Shown piece by piece: positions 16,977-23,242 of a stretch of 64,000 nt of DNA. The notes below the pieces were generated by a model. That model did not search any database. It saw nothing but the letters and a program-made list of their open reading frames with translations, and was not told the DNA's origin. Within the stretch, counting starts at the first letter, position 1. Each line of letters opens with the position of its first letter. Made by a program: the position numbers and the translations under genes. The DNA is from Seleniivibrio woodruffii (GTDB lineage: Bacteria; Chrysiogenota; Deferribacteres; Deferribacterales; Geovibrionaceae), in assembly GCF_004339245.1 (NCBI RefSeq), contig NZ_SMGG01000004.1:62001-126000 (forward strand). Direction: 5' to 3'.

Positions 16977-17005
16977 TTGTAAATATAATTTTCATCCAGT
17001 ATATT
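16977..17005 (+). promoter_or_regulatory. Predicted promoter of the crRNA-like RNA
   Basis: TTGTAA at 16977-16982 and TATATT at 17000-17005 are separated by exactly 17 bp. Transcription would start near 17012, about 6 bp before the first pseudo-repeat. The -10 lies inside the sequence matched by the pseudo-spacer. The region is AT-rich, which makes promoter-like matches common. Confidence 0.45.
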
Positions 17006-17029
17006 ATAAGATATATTTTATTCTGTCGA
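17003..17029 (-). promoter_or_regulatory. Predicted promoter of the cas8f-cas5f-cas7f-cas6f operon
   Basis: On the minus strand TATAAT (17008 to 17003) is a perfect -10. TCGACA (17029 to 17024) matches the -35 in five of six bases, but the spacing is only 15 bp. The -10 lies inside the pseudo-spacer match and the -35 lies inside the first pseudo-repeat. The expected start near 16996 gives a leader of about 72 nt before cas8f. Confidence 0.45.
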
Positions 17030-17092
17030 ACAGACAGTTTAGAAGAGCATATTATATGATATGGATAAACTGCCGCACAGGCAGCCGCTTAT
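17018..17092 (+). ncRNA. crRNA-like RNA (CreR/CreA-type pseudo-repeat, pseudo-spacer, pseudo-repeat)
   Basis: Two degenerate type I-F repeats face the opposite way to the cas genes. The first (17018-17045) has stem CTGTC, loop GAACA and stem GACAG, then TTTAGAAG; compared with CTGCC, GCATA, GGCAG and CTTAGAAA of the real repeat, 17 of the last 23 bases agree, and the C to T and G to A changes in the stem are compensatory. The second (17065-17092) keeps CTGCC, loop GCACA and GGCAG, with an eroded handle, and runs into the cas2-3 stop codon. Between them is a 19-nt pseudo-spacer (17046-17064). Its first 17 nt match 16998-17014 at 15 positions, next to CC at 16996. By analogy with CreR/CreA RNAs it would make a short guide that places Cascade on this promoter without cleavage. 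Confidence 0.65.
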
Positions 17093-20000
17093 TTCAGTTT
17101 GCTGTATATCCCCAGATGCGGGCTGAACAACATGTCTGTATCTCCGGCGGTGAATCGACCGAACCTGAGAGAGCTTTCCGCCATACCCATTTCAAACTGT
17201 TCTGAAAGCTCTTCCAGAAGATCCTTGTAGTTCAGCGGAATGAAAAAGCTTTTGCCTGTTTCAAATTTATCCTGCTCAATGTTCATAGATTCGGCAACCT
17301 TTCCCGTCTTTGCGTCAATGGTGTGGAAATCTGCCCATTCATCGTTTTCATCCCAGAGATACACAAACTCCTGCTCATGGGAACTCTTGCGGAAAGGAAA
17401 TTCTTTTTGCAGATACCCGCTCAGATAATATTCGGTCTTCCAAAACTGATTTATGCCGATAACCTTTCTCTGATCTTCCAGAGCCATCACCGCTTTAAGG
17501 CGTGCATGTTCCAGATGGCACAGGTTTTCTCCCATGTGCATGGGTGAAGGCTCGATTATTCTGGGGATGGAGTTTATTGTTTCATATTGAACAGCGTCCA
17601 GAATTTTACTCAGCTCATGCTCTTTCAGCTCAAATTTGTCTGCCTCAAACCCCGGCATGGTATATGCGATGCTGTTTTTTTCATATGCCCTTATGTTCTT
17701 GTTCAGAATGAGCATATTCACTTTATCCCATGCTCCGTCCCTGTGCCTGCGGATACGTCCCGCAAGCTGTATCAGGGATTTCATGGATGATGGCTCGGCT
17801 ATCGCCCAGTCGTAGTCGTGGTCTCTGCCGACCTCCGCAACGGGTGAGGCGAACACAATGAAAATATGATCTTTTATGTCCGGTCTGCCCGCAATGGCTA
17901 TGCGGATGCAGTCGTGGTCATATATTTCTTTGCTGCCGTTCCTTTTCAGAACAGCATCCAGATGTTTTTCGATCTCCGAGCGCATCAGCATGGGAAATCT
18001 TGAGTGGTAGCAGCAGATTTTAAAATCGCCTCCGAGTGCGCTGAACTCTTTTACCAGTGCCACAAGATGCTTAATATTTGCAATGCGCACCAGCCCGATG
18101 CTGATGCGGTTGCCGTTTGCGTCTGTTGTGTGGTTGTCTTTGTGCAGTTCTAAGGCTTTTTCTGAAATTGTTTCCGCAAGGGCTTTATGTGAGAAGCTGT
18201 CGAGGTTCAGTAGTCGGCAGTTGCGCCTTATTTCGGCTTTTTGCAGTCTTTCCGCCCGTTTTTCGGCAAATTCTCTGTGCTTTTCTGCGAAGTTAAGCTG
18301 ATTTATGTCCGTTTCGGCAGTGGAACCGTATTCATCAAACCACCCGCATACGATTCCGTGGCTGTGCTGAACGTTTCTGTTTTTGTTGTAGAGCTGTCTG
18401 CCCGCCCTGTATGCATGGAAAAGCCCCTCGGCAATGGACGGGGTCACAGTGGCTGAGGAGAGAAGCACCCGACAGCCAAGCAGTCCGGCAAACCAGACCA
18501 GTCTGGAGAATGCATAGAGGTCGGAGATATCATAATCGTCAGGCTCATCAAGGATAAGGTCTCCGGTCATAAGCCTGAGCATGGGCGCAAGCTGTCTGCC
18601 GCCTGCCGTACCTTCTGATGCGGGGATTATGTGATCCACCGTGCAGACTGTAACAGGTGCCGATACCAGTTTGTCCGCACCCCGTGTTTTCCGGAGCCAT
18701 TCTCCTATAGGGGTTTCGTTCAGCCCGCCGTCATAATTTACGAATGAACAGGACGGCAGAAGCTCGTCTTCGGAAGCCGAAGGCGCATTTTCATTGCGCA
18801 GTGCGAAAAGCTCCTTTGTTGCCGCTCCGCCTGCCAGAACAGCCATCTCGTCCGATGAGAGGCCGAGCAGTCTGCGGTATTCCTCTCCGGTTTGCAGTGT
18901 CAGCGAGCGCAACCCAAGAGCGGCTGTGAACCTGCATCCTTTTTTCCTGTCCGAAAGTGCGTACATTATCCGTGCGTTTGCGATGGTCTTGCCGCATCCG
19001 GTGGAGGCCATGTTTATGCCGAAAAAGCCGCCCAGTTCCGCCGTGTGTCTCACTGCGTATGCAGTATCGAATGCTTTGTCCTGCCAGCTGTATTTCCGGA
19101 TTCTGTTCCTGCGGGTCAGTATATCGTTCCGGCTTATGTAGGGAAGCATACTGTCCGCTCTGGGCAGGGTGAAGAGTATCTGGCGGCATTGTTTTTCAAC
19201 TCCCAGCAGGTGTTCCTCCAGCGTCTGTTTCAGGTCGTTATTGCTGTCTGTGTTGGCATACAGCTCATCCTTACTTCCGGTCTTTGCCGCAGGCATGGAT
19301 GAGTAGATGTGGTCTGACAGCATAAGCACCATTCTGGCATTAAAGAGTATGAAAGGGTCGAAAATATCATGGGAGGGGAGTTTCAAAGCCCTTTGGGCTA
19401 TCTTTGCCGCCGCTTTCCGCCATTGAGCGGATGATGTGATGCATTTATCAAACTTCCAGTATCCGTCCGTTTTACCTTCCATCTCTGTGTGGCTTCTGCA
19501 CCATTTCGCCACGATGTTTTTCAGCACCTCCGGACTTGCTTCTTCCGGAATAGGCATCCTGTGGTGCGAAACTATCAGCCAGCATACTGCCAAAGCCAGA
19601 GGCGGAAGTTTTTCGAACGGCTTTTCGTTCGGATTGATAAGTTTTTGCCAGCTTTCGTCAAAGTCACCCTCAGCCAGTTTTGTTAACCATGTCCGGTCGT
19701 CATCACCGCCTATGAACGCCATGAACATAACGACCGATATCCATTCGTGGCGGATTATATTTCTTTCAGCTTTTCTGCTTATGAGTTTTGTCTGAAAGTC
19801 TGCGCAGCTCTTGCCGAAATCATGGAAAAGAGCGGCAAGGCAGGAGAGGACGCTGATAGTTTCCAGTGAGTTCCAGTTGTTTTCATCGGATGATTTCAGA
19901 ATATCCCGCAGGGTTGTGTTTGTGGGTACAGAGCCGTTTTCGCTGAACCTGCTGCTGTCTCCAACTATCCATAGAAGTTCCGAGCGGTTTTTGCCCCGTA

Positions 20001-20190
20001 TCCAGTGGCAGGCCACCGCCGTGTTTCTTCGTGCGGTCTTTTTCAGCAGTTTGCGAAGCATATCCAGCCCGTCTTTTGTGATCGGGGTGCTCCATGTCCG
20101 CTCTCCGGTGCGCTCGGCAAACTGGTCGATTATGCGGCGGGTTTCGGTCATGGCATTCTTTGAGCATTGGGATATCAGCAGAATATTCAT
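17089..20190 (-). CDS. cas3: Cas2-Cas3 fusion (type I-F Cas3 nuclease-helicase)
   Basis: The 1033-residue fusion is diagnostic of type I-F. Residues 1 to about 90 form a Cas2 domain ('MNILLISQCSKNAMTETRR'). An HD nuclease domain follows, with 'LAALFHDFGKSCADFQ' and later 'RHEWISVVMFMAF' and 'VSHHRMP' as metal ligands. The helicase part has Walker A 'NMASTGCGKTIANAR', the DEXD-type box 'LILDEPDDYD', 'LLSSATVTPS' (motif III) and 'QLAGRIRRHRDG' (motif VI). It degrades DNA recruited by Cascade and works with Cas1 in adaptation. Its start overlaps the cas1 stop (ATGA). All catalytic motifs look intact. The 3' end overlaps the antisense crRNA-like element by a few bases. Confidence 0.97.
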   Translation of the reverse strand: MNILLISQCSKNAMTETRRIIDQFAERTGERTWSTPITKDGLDMLRKLLKKTARRNTAVACHWIRGKNRSELLWIVGDSSRFSENGSVPTNTTLRDILKSSDENNWNSLETISVLSCLAALFHDFGKSCADFQTKLISRKAERNIIRHEWISVVMFMAFIGGDDDRTWLTKLAEGDFDESWQKLINPNEKPFEKLPPLALAVCWLIVSHHRMPIPEEASPEVLKNIVAKWCRSHTEMEGKTDGYWKFDKCITSSAQWRKAAAKIAQRALKLPSHDIFDPFILFNARMVLMLSDHIYSSMPAAKTGSKDELYANTDSNNDLKQTLEEHLLGVEKQCRQILFTLPRADSMLPYISRNDILTRRNRIRKYSWQDKAFDTAYAVRHTAELGGFFGINMASTGCGKTIANARIMYALSDRKKGCRFTAALGLRSLTLQTGEEYRRLLGLSSDEMAVLAGGAATKELFALRNENAPSASEDELLPSCSFVNYDGGLNETPIGEWLRKTRGADKLVSAPVTVCTVDHIIPASEGTAGGRQLAPMLRLMTGDLILDEPDDYDISDLYAFSRLVWFAGLLGCRVLLSSATVTPSIAEGLFHAYRAGRQLYNKNRNVQHSHGIVCGWFDEYGSTAETDINQLNFAEKHREFAEKRAERLQKAEIRRNCRLLNLDSFSHKALAETISEKALELHKDNHTTDANGNRISIGLVRIANIKHLVALVKEFSALGGDFKICCYHSRFPMLMRSEIEKHLDAVLKRNGSKEIYDHDCIRIAIAGRPDIKDHIFIVFASPVAEVGRDHDYDWAIAEPSSMKSLIQLAGRIRRHRDGAWDKVNMLILNKNIRAYEKNSIAYTMPGFEADKFELKEHELSKILDAVQYETINSIPRIIEPSPMHMGENLCHLEHARLKAVMALEDQRKVIGINQFWKTEYYLSGYLQKEFPFRKSSHEQEFVYLWDENDEWADFHTIDAKTGKVAESMNIEQDKFETGKSFFIPLNYKDLLEELSEQFEMGMAESSLRFGRFTAGDTDMLFSPHLGIYSKLK

Positions 20191-21164
20191 GCTTCCGCCC
20201 TTGACGCTTCAATTGAGGCCAGTTTAACCGTGTCTATCATTGTGTCCAGAGCCTCCGCCTGAACAAGAGCGTCTATACAGCTCTGGCGGAACTGCTGTTC
20301 CGTGTCGCCCCGCATGGCGGAGATGAATGCGTTCGGCATTATCAGGGCATCTTTAACGATGTCGGCAATATCGAAAACCAGTCCGCCCCGTCTGGTTTTG
20401 CCGTGGAGAACTGAAAATCCGTGGGGCAGTCCCAGAACCCATGCGGCTGTGGCGGCAAGTCCATAGGCAAGATAGTTGCCGTGATCCAGAAATCTGTTGG
20501 CACTGTCGCCGCCTTCGCCCCGTTTCGCTCGTTCAAAACTGCCGTATTCAACAGCTTTTGCGGTCAGCCTATACAGGTTTTTTGTGAGCCGAGCCTCTTC
20601 CAGTAAAAGATTCTCTGTGTCAGCGCAAACGTCTATGTTCTTTTCAAATATATCTAACACCTGCTCCAGCTGTCTGTCGTTGTGGTCAAAACAGTTTTCA
20701 GGGTCTTTTGCCAGCTTGCTCCAGTGTTTTCTTATCATCGCCGTGCGTGCGGTCTGAAAAATATTGGCCGCCTTAAGCCTTCTTGCGGGGTCATACCAGA
20801 AGCCTGCCCACTGTTGAAGGTATTGGGTAGGGCGATATTCGGACTGGGGACAGAACCAGACGATGTCAGTGTCCTGCTCCATTGCGCTGAAAAGCGGGAC
20901 TCCGCCGCCGCCGCAAAAACCGATTAGCACTCCGGCTTTCGCAAGGTCACGCACTGCGGCCTGAGTTATTGATGTTCCGTTGCCGAGGAGGATTACGGTT
21001 GTGTTCGCAATCGGTATGTTGTAGTAGTTGATTTTTCTTCCGGCTTCCGCCGCAAATTCCACTCTGCCGCCGTTGACCAGAATCCGGCAGTATTCCAGAT
21101 AATACATGTTTGCACGCTTTGAGTGCATTATGGTTTTCATCTCTGACGGCTTGAAGTAGTCCAT
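20187..21164 (-). CDS. cas1: Cas1 spacer-integration endonuclease, type I-F
   Basis: The 325-residue protein is the integrase of CRISPR adaptation. 'YLEYCRILVNGGRVEFA' and 'NIPIANTTVILLGNGTSITQAAVRDLAKAGVLIGFCGGGG' form the N-terminal beta domain of Cas1f. The catalytic C-terminal domain includes the glutamate in 'KAVEYGSFERAKRG' region, the histidine in 'LPHGFSVLHGKTRRGGLVFDIADIVKD' and the aspartates after it. GAGGAGGAG lies 5 bp before the ATG. It is the first gene of the adaptation pair with cas2-3 and lies downstream of the main array on the same strand. With an intact Cas2-3 partner, active spacer acquisition is plausible. Confidence 0.95.
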   Translation of the reverse strand: MDYFKPSEMKTIMHSKRANMYYLEYCRILVNGGRVEFAAEAGRKINYYNIPIANTTVILLGNGTSITQAAVRDLAKAGVLIGFCGGGGVPLFSAMEQDTDIVWFCPQSEYRPTQYLQQWAGFWYDPARRLKAANIFQTARTAMIRKHWSKLAKDPENCFDHNDRQLEQVLDIFEKNIDVCADTENLLLEEARLTKNLYRLTAKAVEYGSFERAKRGEGGDSANRFLDHGNYLAYGLAATAAWVLGLPHGFSVLHGKTRRGGLVFDIADIVKDALIMPNAFISAMRGDTEQQFRQSCIDALVQAEALDTMIDTVKLASIEASRAEA

Positions 21165-21308
21165 ATCTCCTCCTCAGAAACCTTACCATGTTTTCATATG
21201 GATTACTGATCTTTATATCGTGCATAAGCGTCAGTTGCTGTCGTCTGTGAAATATTTTTTTAGGTGAAAGATGATTTAAAAATGGGGAGCAGATATGGAA
21301 AGTGATTT

Positions 21309-21384
21309 TGATGAGACTCTGTGCTCTATTTGGCAATTAGCTTAAGGTGGACTCATACAGCCTTCAGCTAGTTTTCAGAGTGAC
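21309..21384. repeat. Dispersed repeat between cas1 and the CRISPR array end
   Basis: The stretch 21324-21372 (CTCTATTTGGCAATTAGC..., GTGGACTCATACAGCCTTC, AGCTAGT) is an inverted copy of 49107-49154, with most positions identical, including a 19-base run GTGGACTCATACAGCCTTC. It begins with GATGAGACT, shared with the modules at 2556 and 44398. It sits directly at the leader-distal end of the CRISPR array. Confidence 0.7.
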
Positions 21385-22732
21385 GGTTTGCGTTGCCTAT
21401 GCGGCAGTGAACCGGCTGGGAATACAAAGGCGAAAAGACATGGCTTTCTAAGCTGCCTATGCGGCAGTGAACTTATTAAAAGACTAAACGAAAACGGCGA
21501 AATCTTTCTAAGCTGCCTATGCGGCAGTGAACCAGGCATCCCTCTCATTAACCGCAAACAGGCATTTCTAAGCTGCCTATGCGGCAGTGAACACTATGGC
21601 CAAGGGAATAACAGCCCCTGCGAATTTCTAAGCTGCCTATGCGGCAGTGAACACAAAGCCCGCAGTAGAGATATTCGCACTTGGTTTCTAAGCTGCCTAT
21701 GCGGCAGTGAACCGGTTGCTTGATGAAGTGGGCGGCGGCTATGATTTCTAAGCTGCCTATGCGGCAGTGAACAAACTCAGTAGGCATGGGCGATATCTGG
21801 GTGATTTCTAAGCTGCCTATGCGGCAGTGAACATCGTCATGCCATATCCGAGGGAATCCAAAGCTTTCTAAGCTGCCTATGCGGCAGTGAACGTTAAGCG
21901 ACTGATGAATGGCAGGGAGGTTGCTTTCTAAGCTGCCTATGCGGCAGTGAACAGAGTTTGACGAATGGTATCAGACAACAGTCATTTCTAAGCTGCCTAT
22001 GCGGCAGTGAACGATAAAGGTTTTGCTCATGGATTTCTCAATGATTTCTAAGCTGCCTATGCGGCAGTGAACTCAAGCCCCCTCGCTTCCACCACATAAA
22101 TCAATTTCTAAGCTGCCTATGCGGCAGTGAACTTAAAACTATTTTTACGGTGCTGATGCTGATATTTCTAAGCTGCCTATGCGGCAGTGAACTCTCGGCT
22201 ATACAGTACGGGGCTTCAGTATTCTTTCTAAGCTGCCTATGCGGCAGTGAACCTGAAGAAACAGCAGTCTCAACTGCCGTTTCTTTTCTAAGCTGCCTAT
22301 GCGGCAGTGAACTATAATGAACTTGCATTTGAGGTAGAAACTGATTTCTAAGCTGCCTATGCGGCAGTGAACTATAATGAACTTGCATTTGAGGTAGAAA
22401 CTGATTTCTAAGCTGCCTATGCGGCAGTGAACTATCCAGACCATCGCCGATATATTCCAGCACATTTCTAAGCTGCCTATGCGGCAGTGAACGTTATGGT
22501 CTTCAAACTCAGTGCCGCACTTAGTTTCTAAGCTGCCTATGCGGCAGTGAACCTTTCGAGGTGCATTTTTTTGCGCGTCTCGTATTTCTAAGCTGCCTAT
22601 GCGGCAGTGAACTTGAACTTATCGTTTATGCGCTCCTGCAAAATTTTCTAAGCTGCCTATGCGGCAGTGAACATGGCCAGCACGTTCCTGCCGTCAACGC
22701 TCAATTTCTAAGCTGCCTATGCGGCAGTGAAC
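21385..22732 (-). CRISPR. Main type I-F CRISPR array, 23 repeats and 22 spacers
   Basis: Twenty-two identical 28-bp repeats occur every 60 bp from 21445 to 22732, plus one degenerate copy at 21385-21412, so every spacer is 32 bp. Read on the minus strand the repeat starts GTTCA, has a CTGCC/GGCAG hairpin with loop GCATA, and ends CTTAGAAA, the canonical type I-F form. The degenerate copy is therefore the leader-distal last repeat, and the leader lies above 22732. Two neighbouring spacers, 22313-22344 and 22373-22404, are identical. The array is transcribed in the same direction as the cas genes and probably has its own leader promoter. Confidence 0.99.
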
Positions 22733-22875
22733 CAGATTAATTTTAACAGAAGTCACGCTGACAATGGAAGAAAACTTTTTTGAGCTGTAAAAACCCTTTT
22801 ATTTTGCTCTTCTGTAAGTATCTCTGAAATATGGATAAAAATCAGATAGGAAAAATAGGGTTCAAAAGATGCTTT
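22733..22875 (-). promoter_or_regulatory. CRISPR leader of the main array
   Basis: This AT-rich stretch borders the conserved-repeat end of the array. Read on the minus strand it ends in TGTTAAAAT (an extended -10-like element at 22740-22748) 7 bp before the first repeat. It should hold the array promoter and the site where Cas1 and Cas2-3 insert new spacers. No gene is seen here. Confidence 0.7.
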
Positions 22876-22876
22876 C

Positions 22877-23002
22877 GGGGGGACTCGCTTTTTGTCTGCC
22901 CGCATCGTGCAGTCAGCCAAAAAGGCCAGTCCTTCGCCTGACGCACACATCCCTGTGCGCTTTTCCTCCTGCTCGTCGGCGGCAAAAGCCGTTCGAGTCC
23001 CC
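22877..23002. other. GC-rich segment with tRNA-like inverted ends beside tRNA-Leu
   Basis: The segment starts with GGGGGGACTCG (22877-22887) and ends with GTTCGAGTCCCC (22991-23002), so its ends are inverted repeats. The first end is also an exact direct copy of 11 bases of the T arm of the neighbouring tRNA-Leu (23054-23064). The inside is GC-rich with several small hairpins, for example GCGCACA with TGTGCGT. No complete tRNA can be folded from it. It may be a tRNA or integration-site remnant. Confidence 0.4.
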
Positions 23003-23009
23003 GAAATAC

Positions 23010-23043
23010 AAAAAGACCCATGTCATAAGACATGGGTCTTTTT
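23010..23043 (-). terminator. Terminator of the tRNA-Leu gene
   Basis: GACCCATGTC (23015-23024) pairs with GACATGGGTC (23029-23038), flanked by AAAA and TTTT, which gives a T-run on either strand. It starts 3 bp after the tRNA 3' end on the minus strand. Confidence 0.85.
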
Positions 23044-23046
23044 GTA

Positions 23047-23131
23047 TGCCGAGGGGGGGACTCGAACCCCCACAGGATTAACTCCCACAGGTACCTGAAA
23101 CCTGCGTGTCTACCAATTCCACCACCTCGGC
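23047..23131 (-). tRNA. tRNA-Leu (anticodon CAG)
   Basis: The 85-nt minus-strand sequence folds as a class II tRNA. The acceptor arm is GCCGAGG with CCTCGGC and discriminator A. The D arm contains AATTGGTAGAC. The anticodon stem CAGGT/ACCTG holds the loop TTCAGGT, giving anticodon CAG. A long variable arm (TGTGGGAGTTAATCCTGT region) and the T arm GGGGGTTCGAGTCCCCC follow. No CCA is encoded. A terminator follows directly, and the CRISPR leader lies beyond it. Confidence 0.95.
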
Positions 23132-23242
23132 TCTCACCACTGTAACCAGCGGTAAGGGGGTTTATACAGTTTTATTAAGCTCTTGTCAAGCAACTTATTT
23201 CAAAAAATATTATCTATATTTTCCAATGCTGTCCGCCGCCTC

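Noticed and set aside
13685-21164. Transposon-associated (Tn7-like) type I-F variant
   Set aside because: Full-length cas8f and cas5f are separate, and cas1 and cas2-3 are present; no tniQ or tns genes are seen.
21388-21787. Repetitive frames across the CRISPR array (for example peptides with repeated LSCLCGSE or VHCRIGSLE units)
   Set aside because: They are produced by the 60-bp period of repeats and spacers, which is a multiple of three; they are not genes.
22787-22803. AAAAACCCTTTT in the leader, also found in the cas operon terminator
   Set aside because: Only one arm of the hairpin is present in the leader, so it is probably chance in A/T-rich DNA.
22980-23003. Possible second tRNA, from the TTCGAGTCCC motif
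   Set aside because: No acceptor stem or anticodon arm can be formed around it, so only the T-arm-like end is present.
22842-23098. Frames on both strands between the CRISPR leader and tRNA-Leu
   Set aside because: They run through the tRNA or its terminator and lack ribosome sites; the segment looks structural rather than coding.
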